From Erwinia sp. E_sp_B01_1 (GTDB lineage Bacteria > Pseudomonadota > Gammaproteobacteria > Enterobacterales > Enterobacteriaceae): 64,000 bases of DNA. Numbering within the stretch: position 1 is the stretch's first letter; every line of letters starts with the position of its first letter. The stretch covers positions 1,240,001-1,304,000 of the forward strand of contig NZ_CP142208.1 of assembly GCF_036865545.1 (NCBI RefSeq), read 5' to 3'. Made by a program: the position numbers and the translations under genes. Below the pieces are notes generated by a model. That model ran no database searches, had not been told where the DNA came from, and saw only the letters and a program-made list of their open reading frames with translations. Below, in pieces: positions 10,061 to 20,103 of this stretch.

Positions 10061-10365
10061 TGCAAAACATTTCTCTCAAGCCACTCAAGGCTCAGGAAGT
10101 AAGCGTGAACCTTGGCGGACAGAACGTCACGTTAAGGATTGTGCAGCGCACCACCGGCCTTTTTATGGATATAGGCGTGGCGGATAAATGGATTGCTCTC
10201 GGCATCCTCTGCCTGAACTGCAACAAAATAGTTCGCTACTCCTATCTTGGCTTCATTGGCGAGTTGTTCTTTGCTGATACGAAGGGTGGCGAAGATCCGG
10301 TGTATGACGAGCTTGGAACCAGATTTAAGCTTTTCTACGCAACAGCAGAAGAGATGGCGGCATGA
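10060..10365 (+). CDS. Phage baseplate plug protein
   Basis: 101 residues, one-base overlap upstream and ATGA overlap downstream. [29 protein letters not shown], ending [11 protein letters not shown], fits the small baseplate plug family that closes the tube at the baseplate before the hub gene. Confidence 0.75.
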   Translation: MQNISLKPLKAQEVSVNLGGQNVTLRIVQRTTGLFMDIGVADKWIALGILCLNCNKIVRYSYLGFIGELFFADTKGGEDPVYDELGTRFKLFYATAEEMAA

Positions 10366-11218
10366 CGTATAAAAAACGCAGCCTGAAGTTTCAGTTCACC
10401 TTGAAAGAGGGTGAATTTGATGAGCAGGGCAACAACATCCTGACCATTGATAATATAAAGGCTGAGGTAGATATTGGTGCATATGGCGGCATATCTGGCT
10501 CTACTTTGGAAGCGAGAATATACGGCCTTGGCTTAGAGAGAATGGCCCTGCTCAGTTACAAAGGCATCCAGTTCAACGGGGCCAGGCAGAACATGGTAAA
10601 GGTGTGGGCAGATGACCGCCCTATTTTTTTCGGAGCCATCACCAACTGTTTTGCTGACCTTAACCAGATGCCTGACGCCCCCCTGATTATGAGCGCTTTC
10701 TCAACTGGGTTTGACCAGTCTGTGATTGCGGCTCCATTTACCAAAGAAGGGGCTGCCAGTGTCGCTGAGATCATTGATTCCATCGCTAAAAGCATTGGTT
10801 ATGTGCTGGTAAACAATGGCGTGCTGGCGAAGATTGAGAACCCCTACTTTGAGGGCAACCCAGTCTCTCAGATTCAGCAGTGCGCACATGCGGCCGGTAT
10901 TGAAATCGACTTCAGGCTTGGATCAATTTACATCTGGCCACAGGGGGAAGTGTTGATGACTCCATCCCATTGGTATCAGTTGCAACTGGGTTAATTGGAT
11001 ACCCGGTATTCAGTAACTACGGACTGAGCTTTCAATGCACTTACAGCGATTTGATACTGCGCGGCCGCAAGGTGCAGATTGAAACCGACCTGCCAAACGG
11101 TAGCGGTATCTACACCATACAGTCAGCAATTCATCACCTTTCAACCTGGTCAGAAGGCGGCCCGTGGGCAACCATCGGTTGGGCCTCGATCGGACAATTG
11201 ACAGAAGTGAGGCAGTGA
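10362..11218 (+). pseudogene. Baseplate hub protein, interrupted by a one-base frameshift
   Basis: The first part (10362-10994) reads well to SIYIWPQGE and then leaves frame. The rest (DDSIPLVSVATGLIGYPVFSNYG, to 11218) continues in the -1 frame. Adding one G to the five-G run at 10943-10947 restores WPQGGSVDDSIPLVS, which is how the family reads there, giving about 285 residues. The hub forms the centre of the baseplate under the tube. The break is either a real inactivating deletion, a slippage site, or a base-calling error in the G run. Confidence 0.75.
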
Positions 11219-11922
11219 TGGGTAATCTTTTCACAACACGCCCGCAAGACACGTCGACCGAGGCAAATGCGCAGCAGTTCATGATGCAGCAGATGCTGAT
11301 GAGTAATGCTTTCATTACCCTTGCAGTGGTAACTAAGGTGAGTGATGGGGGGGATCTGGTAGCAGTTAAGCCAATGGTGGAAGGTTTCACCGGATCAGGC
11401 GATCGCATCCCAAAAACCATCATTTACGGCGTGCCTGTTTGGCGACTACAGCGCGGCGCAAGCGCAGTCATCATGCCCCCTGTTATAGGGGATATCGGTC
11501 TGATAGCGATTTGCGATCGGGATATCAGCGGAGTTAAGGCTACGAAAGAACCCTCTCTTCCTGGCTCTAACCGTACCCACAATTACGGAGACGCTATTTA
11601 TCTTGGTGGAGTCCTCAACGCAGATCCGAGCCAGTACGTTAAGTTCAGCAATGATGGAATTGAAGTGGTATCGCCTCTTACCGTTAGCCTGTCAGCACCA
11701 GTAGTCGAAGTTAACGCAGAGTCGTCATTCACTGTAAACGCCAGCAATATCGTGCTGAATGGCCCGGTAAGCCAGGGTGCAGGAAGTTACGCAGGTAACT
11801 TTGAGTTTGAGGGCAGCATCACCGCGAAAGGTGAAATTACAGGGGCTGGCGTTGCACTTTCAACCCACACGCATGGTGGGGTAGATAGAGGCTCCAGCCA
11901 AACTGACGCACCAGTCAAATGA
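11218..11922 (+). CDS. Membrane-puncturing spike protein, Gp138 family (baseplate V-like)
   Basis: 234 residues from ATG 11218, which overlaps the hub stop (TGATG); longer starts would run inside the hub gene. An OB-fold-like part (LAVVTKVSDGGDLVAVKPMV) is followed by beta-helical repeats (VEVNAESSFTVNASNIVLNGPVS) and a C-terminal STHTHGG motif like the metal-binding HxH tip of such spikes. It punctures the outer membrane at contraction. Confidence 0.8.
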   Translation: MGNLFTTRPQDTSTEANAQQFMMQQMLMSNAFITLAVVTKVSDGGDLVAVKPMVEGFTGSGDRIPKTIIYGVPVWRLQRGASAVIMPPVIGDIGLIAICDRDISGVKATKEPSLPGSNRTHNYGDAIYLGGVLNADPSQYVKFSNDGIEVVSPLTVSLSAPVVEVNAESSFTVNASNIVLNGPVSQGAGSYAGNFEFEGSITAKGEITGAGVALSTHTHGGVDRGSSQTDAPVK

Positions 11923-11943
11923 CCCGCTCCGGCGGGTTTTTTT
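11923..11943 (+). terminator. Intrinsic terminator after the spike gene
   Basis: CCCGC (11923-11927), loop TCCG, GCGGG (11932-11936), then seven T. It follows the spike stop directly and lies inside the structural operon, 15 bases before the next likely start (11958). Confidence 0.7.
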
Positions 11944-11957
11944 ATGCCGGGATAAAC

Positions 11958-12317
11958 ATGATCACAAAATCATTTCAACTCGATACAGATGAATGGGATA
12001 TCAGGCTGGACAGTTCTGGAAATATGGCGATTGCAAGTAACCCTTACGCCGTTTCTCAGGACGTAGCCTGTTCTTGCTCAACCTTCCTTGGTGAAGCCTG
12101 GTATGACACGACGCTGGGCATTCCTTATTACGAGCGGATTCTAGGGCACTGGCCCGGCACGCAGCTCATCAATACCAAGATGGCGACCGAAGCAAAGAAA
12201 CTTCCCTACGTTCAGTCTGCATTCTGCACTACGACGGTTGGAAAAAACACCCGGGCAGTGTCGGGCGTAATGACGATAACTGACACCAACAAAAATCAAT
12301 CGACCATACAGTTTTGA
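11958..12317 (+). CDS. Baseplate wedge protein, gp25/GpW-like
   Basis: 119 residues from ATG 11958 (MITKSFQLDTDEWDIRLDSSGN). A longer start at 11919 (ATGA overlap) exists but would translate through the terminator hairpin, so the inner start is preferred; the choice is uncertain. CSTFLGEAWYDTTLGIPYYERILG is typical of gp25-like wedge proteins placed just before the J protein. Confidence 0.75.
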   Translation: MITKSFQLDTDEWDIRLDSSGNMAIASNPYAVSQDVACSCSTFLGEAWYDTTLGIPYYERILGHWPGTQLINTKMATEAKKLPYVQSAFCTTTVGKNTRAVSGVMTITDTNKNQSTIQF

Positions 12318-12325
12318 GGTAATAA

Positions 12326-13558
12326 ATGGCTGACGTGACAGTAAGCACGGCCGTCCCATCGGTCACTTATTCAGATGCGGGCGTGTCAGTGCCGGATGAA
12401 ATTGACATCCTGAATGGCCGACTGACTGACCTTGATACTGCAATGGGTGGTGGGATGAGCAAAAGCCTCACTACTCCGCAAGGTCAGATTGCAATGAGTG
12501 ACACTGCAATCATTGGCGACAAGAACGATAACCTTGCATGGCTGGTGAATCAGGTTAACCCGGACTACGCATCAGGCCGCATGCAGGATGCTATCGGGCA
12601 GATTTACTTTATTGACCGGATCGCCGCAATTGGTACGGTGGTAACTGCCACGTTGACCGGCCTTGTAGGAACAGTCATCCCGGCAAACAGCATCGCCCAG
12701 GATAGCAGCGGGTACCTTTATTACTCGCTTGCCGATGCCACCATTCCGTCAACTGGATCGGTAGATGTGCTGTTTCAGAATCAGGCCACGGGTGCTATTG
12801 CGTGTCCTATTGGATCGCTCAATACAATTTATCGGGCAATCCCAGGCTGGTCAGGCATTACCAATACCACCGCCGGTGTGCTGGGTAATGACGTGGAAAG
12901 CCGCGCCAACTTTGAGTATCGACGCAAGCAATCAGTTGCAGGTAATGCCAAGAATCAATTGGGAGCTATATATGCCAATGTTCTTGCCGTGCCGGGCGTT
13001 ACTGACGCTTATGTAACTCAGAACAATACAGGCGCGACGGTAGAGAAGGGGGCGACTGATTTCCCACTCCCGGCTCACTCACTTTACGTGTCGGCCTATG
13101 GGGGCTCTTCTGAAGATATCGCAAACGCAATCTTCCAGAAGTTAAACCCAGGACCAGAAATGGTAGGGAACACCAGTTACACCGTTGTGGATAGTGAAAA
13201 CTACGTCCAACCCTATCCAGAGTATGAAATTACGTGGCAGACCCCGGCAGCAGTTAGCGTTTACGTAAAAGTTGAACTGGCAAGCAATAACTCCCTTCCA
13301 GGTAATATCGTCGACAGAGTTAGATCCGCCGTCCTTAGCGCATTCAATGGTGAGGACGGCGGAACTCGGGCAAGGATTGGCTCGACGATTTATGCAGGAC
13401 GCTATTACGCAGGCGTGCAAAGTGTGGACCCGGATAATGTTGATATCTTCAGCATCACTTTAAGTCGTGACGGCAGCGCCTACAGCACGTCAGTTTCATT
13501 TGGTATCGATGAAGTGCCAACTCTCGATACCTCAAATATTTCGGTGACGCTGACATGA
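12326..13558 (+). CDS. Baseplate J/gp47 family protein
   Basis: 410 residues. YFIDRIAAIGTVVTATLTGL, PGWSGITNTTAGVLGNDVES and the long beta-rich C-terminus are characteristic of J/gp47 proteins, which form the outer baseplate wedges. A GAGGTAATAA leader precedes the ATG. The stop overlaps the next start by four bases. Confidence 0.9.
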   Translation: MADVTVSTAVPSVTYSDAGVSVPDEIDILNGRLTDLDTAMGGGMSKSLTTPQGQIAMSDTAIIGDKNDNLAWLVNQVNPDYASGRMQDAIGQIYFIDRIAAIGTVVTATLTGLVGTVIPANSIAQDSSGYLYYSLADATIPSTGSVDVLFQNQATGAIACPIGSLNTIYRAIPGWSGITNTTAGVLGNDVESRANFEYRRKQSVAGNAKNQLGAIYANVLAVPGVTDAYVTQNNTGATVEKGATDFPLPAHSLYVSAYGGSSEDIANAIFQKLNPGPEMVGNTSYTVVDSENYVQPYPEYEITWQTPAAVSVYVKVELASNNSLPGNIVDRVRSAVLSAFNGEDGGTRARIGSTIYAGRYYAGVQSVDPDNVDIFSITLSRDGSAYSTSVSFGIDEVPTLDTSNISVTLT

Positions 13559-14142
13559 TAAACGTCGCAGATACGATCTTGACCCAGTACGCCGGTAGCT
13601 CAAACCTGAAGTCGCTTATCTATTCCTTTAACGAAGCAGTAGGAGTGGAGGGGTTTCTGGATGATTTCTATGACCTCATCTGGAACATACAAACGGCTGA
13701 CACCTACGGTTTAGATGTGTGGGGGAAAATAGTGGTTGTTAGCAGGCAGCTTACAGTGACAGAGAACAAGATTTATTTTGGATTCAATGAATCCTCTTCC
13801 GACCCCATTCTTGTAGATGACCCGCAGCCTTTCAATCAGGCTCCATTTTATTCCGGCGATTTGCTCACATCGACAGTAACACTCACAAATGATGTTTACC
13901 GCAAGCTCATCATTATGAAAGCCGCTGCAAACATCTCAGACTGCACGATCCTGAATATGAATAACCTACTGATGTTCATGTTTGGCGAAAGTGGCCGTTG
14001 CTACGTCAGGAATGATGGCGGAATGGTGATGAGCTACGTATTCGAATTCCCCCTGTCAATCTCAGAGCTTGCGATTGTACAGAGTTCCGGCGCACTTCCT
14101 TCCCCTGTTGGGGTTACCGTAAACATTGTTCAGCAGGTATAA
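13555..14142 (+). CDS. DUF2612 tail protein
   Basis: 195 residues, ATGA-coupled to the J gene. NVADTILTQYAGSSNLKSLIYSFNEAV, then DLIWNIQTADTYGLDVWGKIV, match DUF2612, the usual gene between J and the fibre; it plays the part of phage I-type wedge proteins that attach fibres. Confidence 0.8.
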   Translation: MINVADTILTQYAGSSNLKSLIYSFNEAVGVEGFLDDFYDLIWNIQTADTYGLDVWGKIVVVSRQLTVTENKIYFGFNESSSDPILVDDPQPFNQAPFYSGDLLTSTVTLTNDVYRKLIIMKAAANISDCTILNMNNLLMFMFGESGRCYVRNDGGMVMSYVFEFPLSISELAIVQSSGALPSPVGVTVNIVQQV

Positions 14143-14143
14143 A

Positions 14144-15334
14144 ATGAACTCGTCTGACACCCCGTCACGCATTACAAAAGCGTTTGGCGTTAACGGCCTG
14201 CGCAATTCGATCGCCACAGACTCCTCCAATACCACTGACAGCAACGGCATAGCTACGTTCGACAAAGGTTTCCCATCCGTAACCATGCAGCCCCTTAGTG
14301 CTGGAGGCATACCGCCATCAGGAAAGGATATGAACGGTGTTCTTTACTCCGCAACGCTTCAGCAGCAGTGGTATAACGCCGGGATGACCTACCCATTTAA
14401 TGCGGATTTTGCCACGGCTGTCAGTGGGTATCCCAAGGGCGCAATACTCCCAAGCTCTGCGCTCACTGGCCAGTGGCTAAACCTTAACGAATCCAACAGC
14501 ACCACTCCAGAATCCCCGACAGGAGCTTCAACAGGCTGGGTTCCGATTAACAATTATGGCGTTACGCAACTCTCGCTTTCATCAGCCAGCGTTGTGCTTT
14601 CTTCGAACCAGGCAGCTAAAGACCGAATTATCCTGACCGGCACGCTTACTGCCAACGTAAACTTGATTTTTCCCGCCTGGATTAAGTCATGGGTAGTTCA
14701 CAACAACTGCAGTGGTAATTTCACTGTCACCTGCAAAACGGCATCTGGATCAGGAATATCAGTTATTCCAGGTCTGGTTTCTCGCCTTTTCTGCGATGGC
14801 ATGAACATCACTGATGAAACCTATAACCCAAACAATGACATGGTTGGAGCAGTAGTAGGATTTGCTATGAACTCAGCGCCGGAGGGATGGCTTGATGCAG
14901 ATGGCGGAGAGATAAGCAGAATAACGTATGCAAGGCTCTTCTCACGCATTGGAACTATCTATGGGGTTGGTGATGGACGGACCACATTCAATAAGCCTGA
15001 CGGAAGAGCTGAATTTATCCGAGGGATAGATAATGGGCGAGGAGTAGATACCGGCAGGGTTATGGGATCAAGGCAGGGATATGCGATGCAGAATCACACC
15101 CATTACCTGCCAACAAGTGGAGGTACCGGACCGTCCGGTATTTCGGCGGTTTTCGATGACGAGCTTGCTGCTAATTTTGTCAGGACAGGCACAAACCTAC
15201 AAAACAATTACTTCATAAAAGACAGTATCCCTTTCAGAACTTATAACTCAGGTGACTTCCAAACGTCCCCGGAGCTTACATCCGCAGAGACAAGACCAAG
15301 AAACCTTGCTTTGCTTTACTGCATTAAATATTGA
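14144..15334 (+). CDS. Phage tail fibre/collar domain protein
   Basis: 396 residues from ATG 14144, one base after the upstream stop; an ATG 18 bases earlier would overlap. The C-terminal third has a phage collar domain (VVGFAMNSAPEGWLDADGGE, YARLFSRIGTIYG, a HTH metal motif in MQNHTHYLP) and ends TRPRNLALLYCIKY, as collar-type fibres do. It likely anchors or forms the short fibre. Confidence 0.8.
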   Translation: MNSSDTPSRITKAFGVNGLRNSIATDSSNTTDSNGIATFDKGFPSVTMQPLSAGGIPPSGKDMNGVLYSATLQQQWYNAGMTYPFNADFATAVSGYPKGAILPSSALTGQWLNLNESNSTTPESPTGASTGWVPINNYGVTQLSLSSASVVLSSNQAAKDRIILTGTLTANVNLIFPAWIKSWVVHNNCSGNFTVTCKTASGSGISVIPGLVSRLFCDGMNITDETYNPNNDMVGAVVGFAMNSAPEGWLDADGGEISRITYARLFSRIGTIYGVGDGRTTFNKPDGRAEFIRGIDNGRGVDTGRVMGSRQGYAMQNHTHYLPTSGGTGPSGISAVFDDELAANFVRTGTNLQNNYFIKDSIPFRTYNSGDFQTSPELTSAETRPRNLALLYCIKY

Positions 15335-15341
15335 GGTAAAA

Positions 15342-17693
15342 ATGTCGATATCAGAAACATTAAAAGCACAAAAATACGCCTCAATAGCAGAGGTAGCCGC
15401 TGCTGAATCTAAACTTAATGCAGATAAGCTTGAGAACGCTCCAGATTACGCAGAGCAGGCGGCGGAATCTGCCTTAGCTGCAGCGTCTTCTGCGCAAGCA
15501 GCAATATCTGCAGAATCTGTGGTCAACAACCTTGCAGTATCAGCGAGCGAATCAGCAACGAGCGCAGCAGCGTCGGCAGCATCCGCAGGAAATGCAGGGG
15601 GCGCGGCTATTGCCCGCTCTGTCCGCGCTCCGGAAGGTGAGGATCTGGATGCTTTGCCAGCAGCAGATGCCAGGCAAAACAGCGTTATTTATTTTGGTGA
15701 CAATGGAAACGTCACTACTAAACCTGTTGCCGACTTTGCAACTTTAGGTAGTAATGGGAAAATCCCTATCTCTGTTATTCCATCAATTGCCCTGACTGAA
15801 CCGTTTGTGGTGGGCAGCGAAGAGGAGATGCTCTCCCTTGATGCGCAGGTTGGCGACATTGCGAAGAGGACAGACCTGGGGTATTCGTTTTGCCTTGGCT
15901 CTGAACCAGCTACCAGTGCCGAGAACTGGGTTCAACTAACCGACGACGTTTTATCACAGTTAGGCCAATCGACGGGCGCTGAAAGCATAGGAGCTGATGA
16001 TTCTGGCAGCCCCACCACTGTACAACTTGCTCTGAACGCAAAAGTAAATAAAACCACAATTTCCGCTCCTTCCGGTGCAGCGAATGTTGGTGCGTTAAAC
16101 AGTACCGGCTCAACCGTTACGGTGCAGGAAGCTATAGAAGAGAAGATTGACCGCTCGGAAGTAGAAGCTTTTACTGCACCAGAAATCATCGGTACCAATC
16201 ATCGCGGGACACTGCAGAAAGATTTAGATGTGATTGATATCAGGACATCTGGCAGACCCTTAACTACGTTAACAGCTGCTGGGCTGGACGCAGTTGTGGA
16301 TACGACTCTTGGTGCCACAACGATCGCAGTACAAGATTTCAGGCTCAAAGGCGCTCGCGGCGGTAAAATAGTCGCACCCAAACAGACTATCGCAGTGCAA
16401 TTGTCGGCAGATAACGGAACAACAGAAGACATGCTTATCCAGGGGGATGGCACGGTAGCACCTGGCGACGCTGCAGCAACTTATCTGTTACGAACAGGCG
16501 ATGATATAGAAGGCCAGTTTATATCTAACAACAGAATGAGCAAAGCTACAATGGGAATTCATATCCGCAGGACGGATGATGTTGTTGCCATTGGGAATGA
16601 AACCCGGAGCATGGTTTACCACCCAGGGCTCAATGCCGGGGGTTATGGTGTGCTGACCGAAGGTGCTCAGAATCTGGCGTTAATCGGTCACTCATCATAT
16701 GGGGACACCATTAACGATCGCCACGCATTGTACATTTCAAATGAACCAACCTTACGGCCTAATAAAGATATTCGTGTAATTGGTTTTCGTGCAGATCACT
16801 CGGTAGCTAACAAGGGTGGGGTTGATGGTGCGCGTAATATGCCTATCATTAATGTGCGCATCGTGGATGGATTGATCATAAGTGACTCGCAATTAAGGAA
16901 TGGTGGGCAGGGTATAAACATCCTAAATCAATTGGGTACGCCTACTCGCGTAACGGTTGCAAACAGTCAGTTAATTGACATAACCAAGCAGACGGCAGAT
17001 GACCCATGCACTGGAATTGCAACTACATTTACTACTGGTAACGCCAATATCGTCGGGCTTCTTCTGGCTAATAACCAAATATCATTGTCGAGAGCGGCAG
17101 GGATTATAGATGGTGCCCGCAGACCCATGCCGATAAATTTGTCAAATGTAAGGTTGGGTATTATATCAAATACGATCATTCAGTCACCTGGTGACGCATA
17201 TGGTATTGTTCTCGATACTTGTCGTGATATCAACATAAATAATGTCACATCCATAACGAACACAGGGACCGGATCATCTTATGCATTGATCAGATTTGAA
17301 GGAACATGTATCGATATAAACGTCAAACAGGCAAGTTATCAGAACAGGGACGCGCTATTCTCTGGCCTTGATAATGTAACAAACCTGACTGTTGATTTTT
17401 CACGCATATGCGAGGTGTATAGTAATGCCGGGGTCATCACAACTAACGATCCCTGGGGGCTTATTAGCTCTGTTTCATTAAGCGGAAACAACGTTCTGGT
17501 TACCATGAAAGGCCATGTAACTCAGAATGCCTGTGACACCGCAACGACGCGACCGGTTTTTTCCGGAACTCCGATCAACATGATAGGAACCACAACTAGC
17601 AAGGTTATCTCAGTTTCCGCATACACTGGTGCGAACGTAGCGGTATCCCCTTCTACTGGACAGGTTCGTTTTAAACTTATCTTGTCACAATGA
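15342..17693 (+). CDS. Tailspike / receptor-binding protein with beta-helix
   Basis: 783 residues from ATG 15342, preceded by TTGAGGTAAAA. The first 100 residues are an Ala/Ser/Glu-rich helix that probably packs on the baseplate. The middle contains repeats of short beta strands (NIVGLLLANNQISLSRAAGII; LSNVRLGIISNTIIQSPGDAYG), the pattern of a right-handed parallel beta-helix used for polysaccharide binding or cleavage. It lies next to the O-antigen modification genes. Enzymatic activity cannot be judged from sequence alone. Confidence 0.75.
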   Translation: MSISETLKAQKYASIAEVAAAESKLNADKLENAPDYAEQAAESALAAASSAQAAISAESVVNNLAVSASESATSAAASAASAGNAGGAAIARSVRAPEGEDLDALPAADARQNSVIYFGDNGNVTTKPVADFATLGSNGKIPISVIPSIALTEPFVVGSEEEMLSLDAQVGDIAKRTDLGYSFCLGSEPATSAENWVQLTDDVLSQLGQSTGAESIGADDSGSPTTVQLALNAKVNKTTISAPSGAANVGALNSTGSTVTVQEAIEEKIDRSEVEAFTAPEIIGTNHRGTLQKDLDVIDIRTSGRPLTTLTAAGLDAVVDTTLGATTIAVQDFRLKGARGGKIVAPKQTIAVQLSADNGTTEDMLIQGDGTVAPGDAAATYLLRTGDDIEGQFISNNRMSKATMGIHIRRTDDVVAIGNETRSMVYHPGLNAGGYGVLTEGAQNLALIGHSSYGDTINDRHALYISNEPTLRPNKDIRVIGFRADHSVANKGGVDGARNMPIINVRIVDGLIISDSQLRNGGQGINILNQLGTPTRVTVANSQLIDITKQTADDPCTGIATTFTTGNANIVGLLLANNQISLSRAAGIIDGARRPMPINLSNVRLGIISNTIIQSPGDAYGIVLDTCRDININNVTSITNTGTGSSYALIRFEGTCIDINVKQASYQNRDALFSGLDNVTNLTVDFSRICEVYSNAGVITTNDPWGLISSVSLSGNNVLVTMKGHVTQNACDTATTRPVFSGTPINMIGTTTSKVISVSAYTGANVAVSPSTGQVRFKLILSQ

Positions 17694-17698
17694 AATAA

Positions 17699-17714
17699 GG
17701 CCTCCTCGGAGGCC
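17699..17714. terminator. Hairpin between convergent tailspike and gtr genes
   Basis: GGCCTC and GAGGCC pair across CTCG with no mismatch. There is no strong T run on either side, so it is a possible weak bidirectional terminator. Confidence 0.45.
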
Positions 17715-17720
17715 TGAAAA

Positions 17721-19187
17721 TTACTTACATCTATTGAAATCAAAAATCATGGTGTTTTCAAAAACCACCGAATCATAAAGAGAACTTTTCTCATGTGGTT
17801 TCGAACAGCCTTTCTTTAACTCTCCATTAACATCTATCTTGGAATCATAAGTAACATCCACACCTAACCGACCGAAATAGAACGCCCCAAACATCCAATC
17901 TGTTCTGATGTAAGACGGCACGATGTGGGTGATGATTCCAAAAGATTTAGATGACAGGTAAGATGTTGGAGCTAACGAAGTTGTTCCATTGAACCGAATG
18001 GATTCTATTTTGACTCTAGATTTTATTATATCATCAGCCATTGCAGTAAACATAAACTTCTCTTTTTCTGACTGAGATGATAATGCATTTCCGTAAGCAA
18101 ACATCTGGACGAATATAGCAAGGAAAAATATTGAAGGTATAATCGAAGAAAAGCCTTTGAATATCTTTGTTGAGGAGTAAGAGATAAGTAGCATTACTCC
18201 TGTAAATCCAATAAATACGCGAGGATAAAAAACTGGCTGCTTAAGGAAAATCATCGTTCCGACAATGGAGAACACCATGACTAAAATTGCCACAAGGGAA
18301 AGCAGTGCGCTTACTCCAGCGAGCGCCAAGCTATAACCTTTACTCTTAGCCACAGTAAACATGGTAAGCGCTGTAGAAATAAAGAACATGAAATAGAATA
18401 GCCGACCAAATGAACCACTTAGTGTTGATTTGAACACAACTAAAAAGCTATCAAGGTTTTTATTTATAAGCGGGATGGAGTAAAGCGCAATCGGTAAAAT
18501 GTCGCTATGCTCAACGCTATAACCCCCGTTAACAAAAACTTCAGCAACAAAGAGCTTGTATATCAGCATCCCCGCGATAAGTGAAAGTACATTTGCAGCA
18601 GCGTAGATAATAGCATTCATTGCACTCTTCTCATTCAGCTTTAGTATGAACAAAAAGCAGACCACCGAGATGAATGCATTAACAGATGGCTGATAGAAGC
18701 AAAGAAGAATTGCAACCAGAATTGTGGCCGTAGGAAAGCCTATTTTTATATTAAATCTGTAGCTAATGGATGCTGCTAACAATGCGCACGACAGCGATAT
18801 ACCCATTGTTAGGGCGTCATATCTGTATGATAGGTTCTGTATATAGAAAGGACTGCATAAAATAGCTAGAGCTATAACTACAGCAGGGTACTTGCCTTCT
18901 ACACCTATGGAGTAGCATAGATAATAACCTGAAGTTACCAATACAATAACAGAAAGAATTAATGGGAGTGGGGCGATATCGATAACATTACTGAAGCCCA
19001 TGGCCAATATTAGATATTGAGCAAGTGGCCTACCATTATCGATCCACCTGGCGTACCCTCCAACGCTCCTTGAGACGTCATCAATGTAATAAAAGTTTGA
19101 GATGACTAATGGTGTTATGTATAAACACCCCAATGCAAGGCATAGAAGTATGTAATTCCGTTTGGAGTATTCTAAGAAGTCCTTCAT
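17721..19187 (-). CDS. O-antigen glucosyltransferase (Glucos_trans_II / GtrC type)
   Basis: 488 residues with many transmembrane helices and the early motif NFYYIDDVSRSVGGYARWIDNGRPLAQY-type segment (residues 31-58), whose acidic pair is typical of polytopic GtrII-class transferases. These move glucose from undecaprenyl-phosphate onto O-antigen in the periplasm. It is the third gene of a gtrA-gtrB-gtrC order, and this third gene varies between phages and sets the linkage, so the specificity cannot be read. Confidence 0.85.
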   Translation of the reverse strand: MKDFLEYSKRNYILLCLALGCLYITPLVISNFYYIDDVSRSVGGYARWIDNGRPLAQYLILAMGFSNVIDIAPLPLILSVIVLVTSGYYLCYSIGVEGKYPAVVIALAILCSPFYIQNLSYRYDALTMGISLSCALLAASISYRFNIKIGFPTATILVAILLCFYQPSVNAFISVVCFLFILKLNEKSAMNAIIYAAANVLSLIAGMLIYKLFVAEVFVNGGYSVEHSDILPIALYSIPLINKNLDSFLVVFKSTLSGSFGRLFYFMFFISTALTMFTVAKSKGYSLALAGVSALLSLVAILVMVFSIVGTMIFLKQPVFYPRVFIGFTGVMLLISYSSTKIFKGFSSIIPSIFFLAIFVQMFAYGNALSSQSEKEKFMFTAMADDIIKSRVKIESIRFNGTTSLAPTSYLSSKSFGIITHIVPSYIRTDWMFGAFYFGRLGVDVTYDSKIDVNGELKKGCSKPHEKSSLYDSVVFENTMIFDFNRCK

Positions 19188-19188
19188 A

Positions 19189-20103
19189 TTAATTACCTTT
19201 TTTCTTGATCAGGTATCTTGGTCGGCCTTTGGTCTCAAGGTATATCCTTCCGATGTACTCCCCCAAAACACCGATCCCAATAAGCTGAACACCGCCAAGG
19301 AAGAGTATTGACACCAGAATAGATGGGTATCCTCTGACAGGATTACCCCAGGCAAGGGTATCTACCACCATCCATGCGCCATAAAGAAATGACAAGCCCG
19401 CCACAATCAGGCCGATGTATGTCCACATGCGAAGCGGGAATGTGGAAAAGCTGGTTATTCCTTCGAGCGCCAGATTCCATAGTTTCCATGTATTGAATTT
19501 GCTTTCGCCTGCGACACGTTCCGCCCGGCTGTATTCCACAACTTCAACCCTTCCGCCTACCCAGCTCAGAATGCCTTTCATGAAAAGGTTTCGCTCTGGC
19601 ATCGCTTTGATGTGATCTACGGTATTGCGCGACATTAGCCGGAAGTCACCGACATTCTCTTCAATGGTAGGGCTGCTAATTTTATTATGCAGGCGATAGA
19701 ACCACTCAGCCGTTTTGCGCTTCATATGGCCGTCATTGCTTCTGTCAGTGCGCTTAGCCAGGACTACGTCAGCGCCTTGCTGCCACCTCTCAATGAGCAG
19801 TGGGATAACGCTTATCGGGTCCTGCAAATCTACATCAATAGGGATTACGGCATCGCCAGTAGCGTGGTCGAGTCCCGCGAAGAGGGCTGGTTCTTTACCA
19901 AAATTACGTGTAAAGCTTAATGGCTTTATCAGGCTGTCAGAAACGGACAAGGCATTTATAATGGCTTCTGTACCGTCTTTACTGCCGTCATTGATAAAAA
20001 CTATCTCAACTTCATAGGCCGCCAATTCACTCCTGGCGGCCTGATAGAAAATAGGTATCGCATCCTCTTCATTGAAGACCGGAACGACTAGCGAAATTTT
20101 CAT
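19189..20103 (-). CDS. gtrB: Bactoprenol glucosyltransferase GtrB
   Basis: 304 residues. GT2 domain with [25 protein letters not shown] and a DVDLQDP motif (DxD), then two C-terminal membrane helices ([41 protein letters not shown]). It charges undecaprenyl phosphate with glucose from UDP-glucose. It overlaps gtrA by four bases and lies one base before the third gene, a compact operon. Confidence 0.92.
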   Translation of the reverse strand: MKISLVVPVFNEEDAIPIFYQAARSELAAYEVEIVFINDGSKDGTEAIINALSVSDSLIKPLSFTRNFGKEPALFAGLDHATGDAVIPIDVDLQDPISVIPLLIERWQQGADVVLAKRTDRSNDGHMKRKTAEWFYRLHNKISSPTIEENVGDFRLMSRNTVDHIKAMPERNLFMKGILSWVGGRVEVVEYSRAERVAGESKFNTWKLWNLALEGITSFSTFPLRMWTYIGLIVAGLSFLYGAWMVVDTLAWGNPVRGYPSILVSILFLGGVQLIGIGVLGEYIGRIYLETKGRPRYLIKKKGN

